Assembly (NCBI GenBank): GCA_965237625.1
Contig: CBDEGD010000026.1
Location: 83,950 to 147,949, forward strand
Direction: 5' to 3'
Origin: JABDIP01 sp965237625
GTDB taxonomy: Bacteria > Pseudomonadota > Alphaproteobacteria > DSM-16000 > Inquilinaceae
Length of the DNA stretch: 64,000 nucleotides
The notes below the pieces were generated by a model. It was not told where the DNA came from, ran no database searches, and worked only from the letters and a program-made list of their open reading frames with translations. Of the stretch, positions 17,268-26,441 are shown piece after piece (positions within the stretch are counted from its first letter, which is position 1; every line of letters starts with the position of its first letter). The position numbers and the translations under genes are program-made.

Positions 17268-18590
17268 CTAGCCGTCGCAGTTGCGCGGCGTGATGCTTTG
17301 CTCGGAGGCATATTGTGCGGCGGATGCCTCGTACATGTCGCGCAGGAAGCCGTCGCGGTTCGGTTCGATCCAGTCGGAGACGAAGCTCCACTTCTCACCG
17401 TCCCATTGCTGGATGCGGATCTGGCCGCCGCCCTCATGGTCATTGCAGGACAGGGCGATCGGCGACAACAGCCCGCCAAGGCCGAGCGCGTCGATCTTCT
17501 CCTGGGTCAGGTTGAGGTTCTCGATGCCCCAGCGGATTTCCGAGCCGGATAGCGGCTTCTCGCCATAGACCGCCTGGGCGGTGCGGATCGACTCGGACAC
17601 CAGCACGGCGTTGATCAGACCGCGATTGTACAGCACTTGGCCGACCTTCTCGCGCTCGGTGGCGCCGGCGCCGGCATCATAGAGGTTGGAGAGGATGTCC
17701 TGGTGCACCGGGAAGTCGCTGCCCGGCGCGTGGAATGTGCCGGATTTGTAGCCGATGGCGTCATCGCCGGCCGGAATAACGTCCTGCTCGGCGCCCGACC
17801 ACCACACGCCGATGAAGTGGTCCATGGGATAGCCCACGGCGGCGGCTTCCTTGATGGCGGTGGAGTTCATCACGCCCCAGCCCCACATTAACGTCCAATC
17901 CGGCTTCAGCCGTCGGCCGATGGTCAGCCAAGCGGAGCGCTGCTCGAGGCCCGGATGGGCCACCGGGAAGGTCTCGAAGGTGAAGCCGTGGCGCTCGGCC
18001 AGGGCCTCCAGCGTGGCGATCGGCTCCTTGCCATAGGCGCTGTCGTGATAGACCAGGGCGATGGTCTTGCCGGCCAGGTTCTCGAAGCCGCCCTCTTCCC
18101 CGGCGATATAGGTGATCATGGCGTCGGCCTGGGCCCAATAGGTGGCCGGCAGGGTGAAGACATAGGGGAACACGGTGCCGTCGCTGGCATCGGCACGGCC
18201 ATAGCCCATGGAGATGATCGGGATCTCATCGGCGGTGGCACGCTCGATCAGCGCATAGGTGATGCCGGTCGAAAGCGGGCTGAACGCCGCGGCGCCGGTC
18301 GGGCCGTTGTTCTTCAGGCGCTCGTAACATTCCACGCCGCGATCGTTGTTGTAGGCGGTGTCGCATTCCTCCACCAGGATCGGCACGCCGCCGATGCCGC
18401 CGTCGCGAGCATTCAACATCGCGAGGTAATCGGCATAGCCGTCGGCGAAGGGGATGCCGTTCGGCGCATAGGGGCCGGTGCGGTAAACCATCGATGGGAT
18501 GAATTGCTCGTTCTGCGCCATTGCGCCGCCGACCAGGGCGGTGGTGGCGATGGCGGCTCCCAATACGGTCGCCGTTATCTTTCGGAACAT
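17268..18590 (-). CDS. Liv-type ABC transporter substrate-binding protein
   Basis: Periplasmic binding protein of the Leu/Ile/Val-binding family (Peripla_BP_6). The ATG at 18590 gives a textbook signal peptide cut at AMA/QNE and is preceded by GGGAG; the frame extends to 18665 without support. The mature protein (about 417 residues) contains VECYERLKNNGPTGAAAFSP and TGITYALIERATADEIPIIS. It is longer than LivJ/K, as in the subgroup whose operons carry acyl-CoA ligases. The ligand is probably a carboxylic acid rather than a branched-chain amino acid, by context only. Confidence 0.9.
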   Translation of the reverse strand: MFRKITATVLGAAIATTALVGGAMAQNEQFIPSMVYRTGPYAPNGIPFADGYADYLAMLNARDGGIGGVPILVEECDTAYNNDRGVECYERLKNNGPTGAAAFSPLSTGITYALIERATADEIPIISMGYGRADASDGTVFPYVFTLPATYWAQADAMITYIAGEEGGFENLAGKTIALVYHDSAYGKEPIATLEALAERHGFTFETFPVAHPGLEQRSAWLTIGRRLKPDWTLMWGWGVMNSTAIKEAAAVGYPMDHFIGVWWSGAEQDVIPAGDDAIGYKSGTFHAPGSDFPVHQDILSNLYDAGAGATEREKVGQVLYNRGLINAVLVSESIRTAQAVYGEKPLSGSEIRWGIENLNLTQEKIDALGLGGLLSPIALSCNDHEGGGQIRIQQWDGEKWSFVSDWIEPNRDGFLRDMYEASAAQYASEQSITPRNCDG

Positions 18591-18687
18591 TGTGATGCGC
18601 TCCCTTTCGCGTTTGTTTTTCGTGGTTTGTCTAACGTTACCTTGAAGGCTAGCACGCGGCCCCATGACGGCCCAATAGCACTGGCGG

Positions 18688-19767
18688 TCAATAGGGGAAT
18701 GGCCACAGCCTCAACTTCTCCTTGGCGATCTGCCACAGCCGTGCCAGGCCGTGCGGCTCGACGATCAGGAAAAACACGATCAGCACCCCGAAGATCATGA
18801 ATTCGAAATGCGCGATGGTGTCGACCGAGATCGACAGACCGAAGATCCGCGGCGCGTTCGACAGGAAGATCGGCAGCATGGTGATGAAGGCGGCGCCCAG
18901 GAACGATCCCATGATGCTGCCCAGCCCGCCGATGATGATCATGAACAGGATCTGGAATGAGCGGTCGATCTGGAAGGCCAGGGCTTCGACGCTGCCGGTA
19001 TAGACGAAGGCCCACATGGCGCCGGCGACGCCGATATAGAACGAGCTGATGGCAAAGGCGGACAGCTTGGTGGTCAGCGGCCGGATGCCGATGATCTCCG
19101 CCGCGATATCCATGTCGCGAATCGCCATCCATGAACGACCGATGCGGCTTCGGGTCATGTTCTTGGCGGCCAGGGCCAGCACCGCCACCAGGGCCAGGGC
19201 GAACAGGTACTTCACCTCCGGCATGGCATTCGGCCCGGTGACGAAGAAATCGCCGAAGACGGCGCGCGGCGGCGCGCTGATGACGCCGGACGGGCTGTAA
19301 TTGGTGAACCAGTCGAACTTGTTGAACATCCACAGCAGGAAGAACTGCGCCGCCAAGGTTGCCACTGCCAGATAGAAGCCCTTGATGCGCAGGCTGGGCA
19401 GGCCGAACAGCACGCCGACCAGTGCTGTGATCACCCCGGCGGACAGCATCACGATGACGATGTTCAGATCCGGGAATGCGGTCGACAGCTTGAAGGCGGC
19501 GAAGGCTCCGCAGGCCATGAAGCCGCCGGTGCCCAGGCTGAGCTGGCCGCAATAGCCGGTGAGCAGGTTGAGGCCGATCGCCGCCGTGCTGAAGATAAGG
19601 AAGGGAAGCAGGATCGTCGACAGCCAGTATTCGTTGGCGACCAGCGGGACGACCACGACCGCGAAGAGCATCGCGACGGCGAAGATGATCCGGTCCTGAC
19701 GGATCGGAAAGATCGCCTGATCGGCGGAGTAGCTGGTCTTGTACTGCCCGGCTTCGCGGTAAAACAT
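18688..19767 (-). CDS. livM: Liv-type ABC transporter permease LivM
   Basis: Inner-membrane permease of the importer. It has the LivM hallmarks NLLTGYCGQLSLGTGGFMAC near the first third and the EAA-like loop SRIGRSWMAIRDMDIAAEIIG, followed by IIGGLGSIMGSFLGAAFI. About ten membrane helices and 359 residues are normal. It lies 97 bases before the binding-protein gene and in the same direction. Confidence 0.94.
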   Translation of the reverse strand: MFYREAGQYKTSYSADQAIFPIRQDRIIFAVAMLFAVVVVPLVANEYWLSTILLPFLIFSTAAIGLNLLTGYCGQLSLGTGGFMACGAFAAFKLSTAFPDLNIVIVMLSAGVITALVGVLFGLPSLRIKGFYLAVATLAAQFFLLWMFNKFDWFTNYSPSGVISAPPRAVFGDFFVTGPNAMPEVKYLFALALVAVLALAAKNMTRSRIGRSWMAIRDMDIAAEIIGIRPLTTKLSAFAISSFYIGVAGAMWAFVYTGSVEALAFQIDRSFQILFMIIIGGLGSIMGSFLGAAFITMLPIFLSNAPRIFGLSISVDTIAHFEFMIFGVLIVFFLIVEPHGLARLWQIAKEKLRLWPFPY

Positions 19768-19809
19768 CGTCCTATGCCCTCACAACGTGCCGTCTTGACG
19801 CGGGTTGTG

Positions 19810-19975
19810 CACGTCCACCTCTCCCCTTGCGGGAGAGGTCTGGCCGCGCAGCGGTCCGGGTGAGGGGTCGCGCGGCAGAGCCGCGCGGTGTTGGTTTCGA
19901 AGCCCCGTCACCCTAGCCTCTCCCCGGTCCATACACCCATGAGGGGAGAGGGGAGAGGGGAGAGGGGAAGAAGGT
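19810..19975. repeat. Degenerate REP-like element with GGGGAGAG tandem units
   Basis: The livH-livM gap contains CACCTCTCCCC...GGGAGAGG hairpin motifs and a run of 8-base GGGGAGAG units near 19939-19970. It resembles the interior of the 15-bp-ended elements elsewhere but lacks their clean termini. Confidence 0.65.
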
Positions 19976-19993
19976 ATTCGGCCCGTCATCTGC

Positions 19994-20920
19994 CTAGACC
20001 CGTTCGATGATCTTCTCGCCGAACAGGCCCTGGGGCCGGAACAGCAGGAAGACCAGGGCCAGCATGTAGGCGAACCAGTCCTCGATGGCGCCGCCGAGGG
20101 CCGGGCCCCAGAACACCTCGGAGACCTTCTCGCCGGCGCCGATGATCAGCCCGCCGACGATGGCGCCGGGGATCGAAGTGAAACCGCCCAGGATCAGCAC
20201 CGGCAGCGCCTTCAGCGCCACCAGCGCGATGGAGAACTGCACCCCCAGCTTGCTGCCCCACATGATGCCGGCCACCAGCGCCACGAAACCGGCCACCGAC
20301 CACACCACCACCCAGATGGTGCTGAGAGGAATGCCGACGCTCATGGCCGCCTGATGGTCGTCGGCGACGGCGCGCAGCGCGCGGCCGATCCGGGTCTTCT
20401 GGAAGAAGATCGCCAGCACAGCCACCAGAACCGCCGCAGTGGCCCCGGCCACCAGATCGAACTGGTTGATCAGTACGTCGCCGAAGAACAGCGGCGATTT
20501 CGGGATGCCGATATCCAGGACCTTGATCTCGCTGCCCCAGACCGTCTGGCCGAACCCGTCCAGGAAATAGCTGAGCCCGATGGTGGCCATGAACAGGATG
20601 ATCGGCGCCTGATTGACCAGGGGCCGCAGCACCACGCGTTCAATGGCGAAGGACAGGGCGATCATCACGGCGACGCTAAGGATGATCGCCGCCCAGACCG
20701 GCGCCCCCATCTGCAGCAGGCCGACCAAGGTCAGCGCGGCGAACAGCACCATCGCGCCCTGGGCGAAGTTGAACACCCCGGATGCCTTGAAAATCAGCAC
20801 GAAACCCAGCGCGACCAGCGAATACATCACCCCGGCCAGAAGGCCGCCGATCAGGACCTCCAGGAAAAAGCTCGGATAGTTGTAGATCTCGATGAAGGGA
20901 TCGATGAAGAATGCGCTCAT
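19994..20920 (-). CDS. livH: Liv-type ABC transporter permease LivH
   Basis: Inner-membrane permease partner of LivM. GGLLAGVMYSLVALGFVLIF near the N-terminus, FKASGVFNFAQGAMVLFAAL and the loop TRIGRALRAVADDHQAAMSVG are the family signature positions. ILGGFTSIPGAIVGGLIIG closes the core. It has about eight helices and 308 residues. It is one of the importer genes on the minus strand and is separated from livG by a REP-like element. Confidence 0.94.
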   Translation of the reverse strand: MSAFFIDPFIEIYNYPSFFLEVLIGGLLAGVMYSLVALGFVLIFKASGVFNFAQGAMVLFAALTLVGLLQMGAPVWAAIILSVAVMIALSFAIERVVLRPLVNQAPIILFMATIGLSYFLDGFGQTVWGSEIKVLDIGIPKSPLFFGDVLINQFDLVAGATAAVLVAVLAIFFQKTRIGRALRAVADDHQAAMSVGIPLSTIWVVVWSVAGFVALVAGIMWGSKLGVQFSIALVALKALPVLILGGFTSIPGAIVGGLIIGAGEKVSEVFWGPALGGAIEDWFAYMLALVFLLFRPQGLFGEKIIERV

Positions 20921-20954
20921 GAATTGCCCCGCTGGCGCGGATGTTGTCTGTGGG

Positions 20955-21094
20955 CCCCCTCACCCTCCCATGCTGACGCGCGGGTCCCTCCCTCTCCCAC
21001 AAGGGGAGAGGGAAACATGGGAGCACTAGGGATACCCCTCTCCCTTCGCGGGAGAGGGAGGGACCCGACGCGTAGCGTTGGGAGGGTGAGGGGG
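20955..21094. repeat. REP-like element with 15-bp terminal inverted repeats (copy 2)
   Basis: CCCCCTCACCCTCCC at 20955-20969 and its complement at 21080-21094 bound a 140-bp element between livG and livH. The interior again has paired CTCTCCC/GGGAGAG hairpins. It is the same family as the copy at 17099. Confidence 0.9.
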
Positions 21095-21133
21095 CTTGAA
21101 GAATCATTCCTTGGCTGCATCGCCTGTCTTTCC

Positions 21134-21943
21134 CTACTCCGCCGCCGCCTGATCGTCGTGACTGACGCCCAGATAGGCGTCGATCACCGCCTGGTCGGCG
21201 CGCACTTGGTCCGGCGTGCCGTCGGCCAGCTTGCGGCCGTAATCCAGCACCACCACTCGGTCGGAGATGTCCATGACGACGCCCATATCGTGCTCGATCA
21301 GGGCGATGGTTGTGCCGAACTGTTCATTCACGTCGAGGACGAAGCGGCACATGTCCTCCTTCTCCTCCACATTCATCCCGGCCATCGGCTCGTCGAGCAG
21401 CAGCAGTTCCGGCTCCGCCGCCAGCGCCCGGGCCAGTTCGACCCGCTTCTGCAAGCCATAGGGCAGTCGTCCGACCGGCGTCTTGCGGATGTTCTGGATT
21501 TCCAGGAAGTCGATGATCCGTTCGCAGAAGGCCCGGTGTTCCAGCTCCTCCCGCTTTGCCGGCCCCCAATAAAGCGCCTGCATGAAAAACGGCTGGCGCA
21601 TCTTCAACAGCCGCCCGGTCATGATGTTGTCGAGGGTCGACATGCCCTTGAACAGGGCGATGTTCTGGAAGGTGCGGGCGATGCCCTGGGCCGCCGCCTC
21701 ATGAGGCCGCATCTGCGAGCGGGTGCGGCCCTTGAAGGTGATCTGGCCTTCCTGCGGGTGGTAGAAGCCGTTGATCACGTTGAGCATGGAGCTCTTGCCG
21801 GCGCCGTTCGGCCCGATGATCGCCAGCACCTCATGCCGGCGGATCTCGAAGGAGATGTTCGACAGGGCGCGCACGCCGCCGAAGGACAGGCTGATATTCT
21901 CGACCTGCAGGATCGGTTCGCCGATATCCGGGCGACCTGTCAT
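21134..21943 (-). CDS. livG: Liv-type ABC transporter ATPase LivG
   Basis: First ATPase of the importer. Walker A GPNGAGKSS, the LivG-type insert GMSTLDNIMTGRLLKMRQPF, the signature region LPYGLQKRVELARALA and Walker B LLLLDEPMAGMNVEE are visible, as is IEHDMGVVMDISDRVVVLD. The signature serine-glycine pair reads YGLQKR, a common LivG variant. Length 269 is normal. It starts four bases after the end of the RidA-like gene. Confidence 0.94.
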   Translation of the reverse strand: MTGRPDIGEPILQVENISLSFGGVRALSNISFEIRRHEVLAIIGPNGAGKSSMLNVINGFYHPQEGQITFKGRTRSQMRPHEAAAQGIARTFQNIALFKGMSTLDNIMTGRLLKMRQPFFMQALYWGPAKREELEHRAFCERIIDFLEIQNIRKTPVGRLPYGLQKRVELARALAAEPELLLLDEPMAGMNVEEKEDMCRFVLDVNEQFGTTIALIEHDMGVVMDISDRVVVLDYGRKLADGTPDQVRADQAVIDAYLGVSHDDQAAAE

Positions 21944-21947
21944 CGCT

Positions 21948-22340
21948 CTACGATCCCGACATTGCGATGGCGTCGATCTCCAGGAGCCACTGGGACTCCA
22001 GGGTCTGGGCGATCATCACGGTCAGGGCCGGCCGATGGCCTCCCAGCACTTCCCGGCGGATCGCGCCGTTCTCATCCACCTGGTCGGCGCCGGTCAGGAA
22101 GGTGTTGACCTTGACCAGATCGGTGACGGTCATGCCGTCGGCCTGCAGCACGGCCACGATGTTCGCCCACACCGCCCGGCATTGCGCGGCGAAACCTTCC
22201 GGGACACTGCCATCCGGGCGCTCGGGGATCTGCCCGCTGACGAACAGAGTGCGGCAACCGGGCTGTGCGGACACGCCGTGGCTGTATCCGCCGACCGGCA
22301 GCGACACGGTATCCGGTACGATGAAGCGGGTGGCGGTCAT
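21948..22340 (-). CDS. RidA/YjgF-YER057c-UK114 family protein
   Basis: Small trimeric enamine/imine deaminase-type fold, 130 residues. GCRTLFVSGQIPERPDGSV, MTVTDLVKVNTFLTGADQVD and RPALTVMIAQTL match the family; the conserved arginine that binds a carboxylate in RidA is at the RPAxT position. The start overlaps the upstream ligase stop (ATGA), so it is part of the importer/ligase operon. Its substrate in this pathway is unknown. Confidence 0.88.
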   Translation of the reverse strand: MTATRFIVPDTVSLPVGGYSHGVSAQPGCRTLFVSGQIPERPDGSVPEGFAAQCRAVWANIVAVLQADGMTVTDLVKVNTFLTGADQVDENGAIRREVLGGHRPALTVMIAQTLESQWLLEIDAIAMSGS

Positions 22341-24355
22341 TCCGCGGCGGCCCGCTCTGCGGCGTCATCGGGCAACAGGGCGACCACTTTCAGGCTGGTG
22401 CGGATGCGTTGCTTGCTGCCGTCCTGGAATGCAATTTCGGTATCGACCGGGATCGCTGTCTGGTCGCCATACAACGCCTCGATGATGTCGCCGTATTTCT
22501 CCGACACCACGCTGCGCCGCACCTTGCGGGTCCGGGTCAGCTCGCCATCGTCGGCGTCGAGCTCCTTGTACAGCAGCAGGAATTTGGCGATGCGCTGGGC
22601 CGCCGGCAGGGATTGGTTGACCGTCTCGACCTCTTTGCGGATCTGCTCATAGACCTCCTCCCGGCTCGACAGGTCGGAATAGGTCGTATAGGCGATGCGC
22701 TCCTTCTCCGCCCATTTCGACACGATCGAATAGCGGATGCAGATGATCGCCGCGAGAAACGGCCGCTCGTTCCCAATGATCACCGCCTCGGCGATGAAGG
22801 GGGAGAATTTCAGCTTGTTCTCGATGAATTGCGGGCTGAACCGGTCGCCTTTCGAGGTGGTGGCCAGATCCTTGATCCGGTCGATCACCACCAGATGCCT
22901 GTTGTCGTTGAAATAGCCGGCATCGCCGGTAAACATCCAGCCGTCGCGGACATCGGAAGCCGCATCCTCATTGCCGAAATATCCGGTGAACATGTTCGGG
23001 TGCTTGGTCACGATCTCGCCGACACCGTTGCTATCGGCGTTTTCGATGCGGACCTCCACGCTGTCGTTCAGCGGCACCCCGACGGTGTCGTAGTCCACAT
23101 CGTTCGCGGTGTGGATCGTATAGGCGCCGAGCAGTTCGGTCTGGCCGTAGAGCTGGCGCAGCGGCACGCCCATGGCGTTGAAGAATCGGAAGGTGTCCGG
23201 CCCCATCGCCGCGCCGCCGGTCGCCGCCGAGCGCAGTTTGCCGAAGCCGAGCCGGTCGCTGAGCGGCTGTAGCACCGCCAGATCGGCGAACCAGTTGCGC
23301 TTGCCCTGGTCCAGCGCCTTCATGCCCAGCTCGGTGCCGTAGTCGAACAGTTTGTTCTTGATCCGGGAGGCATCCATCATCCGCGAGCGCACGTCCGCCG
23401 CGATGCCCTCCCAGACCCGGGGTGCGAGCACCAGGAAGGTCGGCCCGATCTCGCGCATGTCGTGCATCATCGTCTCGGGCTCTTCGACGAAGCTCACCTT
23501 CATCCGGGTGATCTGGGCCCAGCCCAGGGCGTAGACCTGCTCCATGATCCAGGGCAGCGGCAGCACCGAGACGTATTCGTCTTCCGGCCCCTTCGGATCG
23601 ACCGCCAGATACGCCGCGCAATGGCGGATCAGCGCGCCGCCGGTCAGCATCGCCAGCTTCGGATGAGCGGTGGTGCCCGACGTGGTGCACAGCACCGCCA
23701 CCGCATCGCCATCGCCCTCAACGACCATGCGGTCGTACAGCCCGGGATCGGCGGCCAGTGCGGCCTCTCCCTTGGCGTTGAAGTCGTCGACCGAGATCAG
23801 CCGCGGATCGTCGTATTTGCGCATGCCGCGCGGATCGGAATAGACGATGTGGGCGACGCTCGGCACCCGCTCGTCGAGGCGCAGGATCTTGTCGACCTGC
23901 TCCTCATCCTCGGCGATCACCAGCTTGGCGCCGGCATGGTTGACCAGATAGGCGACCTCTTCGTCGAGGGCGTCGCGATAGATGCCCAGGCTCATGGCGC
24001 CGACCGCGTGCGCCGCGATCTCGCCCATCACCCAGTCGGGCCGGTTGTCGCCGATCAGCGCCACCACGTCGCCCTTGCCCAGGCCGAGCGCCCGCATGGC
24101 GCAGGCGAAGGCGCGGGTGCGGGCGTTGTATTCGCCCCAGGTGATGGTGTTCCAGATGCCGTAGTCTTTTTCGCGCAGAGCGATGTCGTCGGACCAGTTG
24201 GCGGCGTTGTGCGCCAACAGTTTCGGCAGTGTGTCGAGCGCCGTGATGTCCGGCAGGGTCAGCGAGGATGACGCCATCGGGGCCGTCATTGGGCGCCGCC
24301 GCGCCACCGGCCAGCCGCCTTCGGCCCGGCCCGGTGCCGATCTTCCGTTGGCCAT
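22337..24355 (-). CDS. AMP-dependent acyl-CoA ligase (long-chain FadD-like)
   Basis: Activates a carboxylic acid to its CoA ester. VLCTTSGTTAHPKLAML is the AMP-binding P-loop, RQLYGQTELLGAYTIH the A5 motif, GWMFTGDAGYF the A7 motif and VIDRIKDLATTSKGDRFSPQ the hinge. The extra length around FIAEAVIIGNERPFLAAII is as in FACS proteins. The start is uncertain: an ATG at 24355 is used, but 24289 and 24277 are also in frame and the frame extends to a GTG at 24418. It heads the operon with RidA and the Liv importer. Confidence 0.87.
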   Translation of the reverse strand: MANGRSAPGRAEGGWPVARRRPMTAPMASSSLTLPDITALDTLPKLLAHNAANWSDDIALREKDYGIWNTITWGEYNARTRAFACAMRALGLGKGDVVALIGDNRPDWVMGEIAAHAVGAMSLGIYRDALDEEVAYLVNHAGAKLVIAEDEEQVDKILRLDERVPSVAHIVYSDPRGMRKYDDPRLISVDDFNAKGEAALAADPGLYDRMVVEGDGDAVAVLCTTSGTTAHPKLAMLTGGALIRHCAAYLAVDPKGPEDEYVSVLPLPWIMEQVYALGWAQITRMKVSFVEEPETMMHDMREIGPTFLVLAPRVWEGIAADVRSRMMDASRIKNKLFDYGTELGMKALDQGKRNWFADLAVLQPLSDRLGFGKLRSAATGGAAMGPDTFRFFNAMGVPLRQLYGQTELLGAYTIHTANDVDYDTVGVPLNDSVEVRIENADSNGVGEIVTKHPNMFTGYFGNEDAASDVRDGWMFTGDAGYFNDNRHLVVIDRIKDLATTSKGDRFSPQFIENKLKFSPFIAEAVIIGNERPFLAAIICIRYSIVSKWAEKERIAYTTYSDLSSREEVYEQIRKEVETVNQSLPAAQRIAKFLLLYKELDADDGELTRTRKVRRSVVSEKYGDIIEALYGDQTAIPVDTEIAFQDGSKQRIRTSLKVVALLPDDAAERAAAE

Positions 24356-24545
24356 GTTCCGCCTTTGGCGGCCTCGGCCATCAACTACCTCCCAAGGGTC
24401 GTTTTTTGTTTGGTCCACGAACAGACTTCAGCGTTGTAACCGGTCATGGCAGTTGTAGGCAATGCCCCTGACGGCAGGCGGTTCATTGCCGGTTGAAATC
24501 GGCACGGCACTAGCGCACGCGGTTCTTCGCCTGCTATCAGGCGGC

Positions 24546-25376
24546 ATGAGCCGGATCGAACCGGAAACCGACATGGACCGCCGCCCGCTGACGCTGCGGG
24601 CTGGCGGAGCAACCCTCAACGCGCTCTGGCTTGAGCCGTCCGTGCGACGGTCGGACGCGCAGCCGCTGGTGTTCCTCCATGAAGGGTTGGGCAGCATCAC
24701 CCAATGGACCGGGCGCGGCATCGATGCCCCGGCGCGGCTGGCGGCGGCGACCGGCCGCCCGGCGCTGGTCTACGACCGGCAGGGCTATGGCCGCTCGGAC
24801 CCGCTCGTCGAACCGCGCCATCCGCGATATCTCTACGACGAGTCCTGGACGATGTTGCCGGAGGTGCTGGATTCGGCCGGCATCGACAGGGCCATTCTGA
24901 TCGGACACAGCGACGGCGGCAGCATCGCTCTGTTATTCGCCGCTCGCTACCCGGACCGGACTGCCGGCGTCGTCAGCGAGGCCGCCCATATCATAGTCGA
25001 GGAAGTGACCCTGGCCGGCATCCGTGTTGCCAAGCAAGCCTATGAGGCGCCTGACGGCCGGCTGGCGGCGGCGTTGCGCCGGCATCACAGGGATCAATCC
25101 GATGCTGTCTTCGCCGCCTGGGCCGATGCCTGGTTGTCGCCGGAGTTCGCCGATTTCGACATGGGTGACGAGCTTCCCCGCATTGTGGCGCCTGTGCTGG
25201 CGATCCAGGGCGAAAGCGACGAATATGGCACGCCCCGCCAGTTGGAGCTGATCGCGGAGGGCGTCGCCGGTGCGGTCGAAACCTGGCTGGTCCCCGATTG
25301 CGCCCATGTCCCCCACCACCAGGCCGCCGACCGGGTGCTGCCGCGGATCGCGGCGTTCGTGGGTCGTACGAATTAG
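24546..25376 (+). CDS. Alpha/beta-fold hydrolase
   Basis: Serine hydrolase of the alpha/beta family, 276 residues. FLHEGLGSITQW carries the oxyanion region, GHSDGG is the nucleophile elbow, and VPDCAHVPHH contains the likely catalytic histidine. The ATG at 24546 follows CAGGCGG; a second methionine ten residues on is possible. It is divergent from the acyl-CoA ligase gene. Substrate unknown; a non-haem esterase or C-C hydrolase role would fit a catabolic setting. Confidence 0.85.
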   Translation: MSRIEPETDMDRRPLTLRAGGATLNALWLEPSVRRSDAQPLVFLHEGLGSITQWTGRGIDAPARLAAATGRPALVYDRQGYGRSDPLVEPRHPRYLYDESWTMLPEVLDSAGIDRAILIGHSDGGSIALLFAARYPDRTAGVVSEAAHIIVEEVTLAGIRVAKQAYEAPDGRLAAALRRHHRDQSDAVFAAWADAWLSPEFADFDMGDELPRIVAPVLAIQGESDEYGTPRQLELIAEGVAGAVETWLVPDCAHVPHHQAADRVLPRIAAFVGRTN

Positions 25377-25525
25377 GCCGTTTCTCCGGCGAATTCGGTG
25401 CACACTGAAGCGCGACCTATATCAGAGTGTCGGGACCTGTCTGTCGGAATCCGCGCGGGCCACGCGTCTAGGAGTCTGGAGGCGGGACATCCTCGTCCAT
25501 TCTGCATCAACGAAAGGCGTGACCG

Positions 25526-26161
25526 ATGAAGCTCTACCATCACGAGATTTCCTCCAATTCGCGCAAGGTCTGCGCGCTCGCCAAGCATCTGGGGCTGGAC
25601 GTCGACTATGTCCTGGTCGATCTGACGAAGGGCGTGCACCGGACGCCGGAATTCTTGACCATCAATCCGAACGGCAAGCTGCCGACACTGATCGACGAGG
25701 GGCGGACGCTGTGGGAGTCGAACGCCATCCTGTGCCACCTGGCGAAGAAGGCGGGGTCGGACCTTTGGCCGGCCGATGACGATCTGAAGATCGACGTCAT
25801 CAAGTGGATGAACTGGGAGCAGGCGCATTTCACCCGCCATGCCGGAACCCTGTTCTTCGAGAACGTCATCAAGGGCAAACTGGGCCTCGGAGAGGTCAAT
25901 CCCAAGGCGATCGAAGAGGCCACCGGATTCCTGCACCAGTTCGCCACTGTGCTCGACACCCATCTGAATGGCCGGGACTTCCTGGTCGGCAAGGGCCTGT
26001 CCGTGGCCGATTTCGCCGTCGGCGTGGTCATTCCGCTGGCCGCCGGGGGCAATGTGCCGCTGGATGGCTACGCCGAGCTCTCCCGCTGGTATGCGGCGCT
26101 GAATGCCCTGCCGGCATGGCGTGAACCCTGGCCGGCCAAGGCCGTAAGCCTCGCCGCCTAG
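25526..26161 (+). CDS. Glutathione S-transferase family protein
   Basis: A 211-residue cytosolic GST. The thioredoxin-like N-terminal domain has SSNSRKVCALAKHLGLDV, NPNGKLPTLIDEG with the cis-proline, and ESNAILCHLA for the gamma-glutamyl site; the helical C-terminal domain includes GLSVADFAVG (N-capping box). The catalytic residue is probably the serine in SSNSRK. The TAG stop is also the first three bases of a dispersed palindromic repeat (26159-26290). Confidence 0.92.
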   Translation: MKLYHHEISSNSRKVCALAKHLGLDVDYVLVDLTKGVHRTPEFLTINPNGKLPTLIDEGRTLWESNAILCHLAKKAGSDLWPADDDLKIDVIKWMNWEQAHFTRHAGTLFFENVIKGKLGLGEVNPKAIEEATGFLHQFATVLDTHLNGRDFLVGKGLSVADFAVGVVIPLAAGGNVPLDGYAELSRWYAALNALPAWREPWPAKAVSLAA

Positions 26162-26290
26162 TGTCATGGTTTCGAAGTTCGGCATATTTCATGTGCCGGA
26201 TTTCGGAAGCTGAATGACACTAGAATCATACAGTTAGTGTCCCTTTGATACTGCAATTCGCTCATGCGAATTTCAGGATCGGGACACTAG
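26159..26290. repeat. TAGTGTC-ended double-hairpin repeat, copy A
   Basis: Two adjacent palindromes: TAGTGTCAT/ATGACACTA (26159-26167, 26214-26222) and TAGTGTCCC/GGGACACTA (26235-26243, 26281-26289), both with imperfect internal stems. Near-identical copies occur at 54960-55088 and a diverged one at 30395-30525. TA flanks both hairpins. The repeat provides the stop codon of the GST gene. Confidence 0.92.
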
Positions 26291-26333
26291 TTCTGAGCCC
26301 GATCTACTCCATCCAGGTTGGAGACTGATCGCT

Positions 26334-26376
26334 CCCCCTCACCCTCCCGCGGCAAAGCCGTGGGAGGGTGAGGGGG
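26334..26376. repeat. Short REP-like hairpin (copy 3)
   Basis: CCCCCTCACCCTCCC (26334-26348) and its complement (26362-26376) are separated by only 13 bases that themselves pair (CGGC/GCCG). It is an internally deleted form of the elements in the liv operon and could act as a hairpin upstream of the propeller gene. Confidence 0.88.
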
Positions 26377-26441
26377 CAGCACTGAGCCTGCCGGGATCGC
26401 CAGATGCTTCGAGCGAGCCGGGAACTTCAGAGGAGGGCGCC

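Noticed and set aside
20354..22108. A plus-strand open frame of 584 codons
   Set aside because: Antisense to livH and livG and running through the REP element; composition is non-protein-like.
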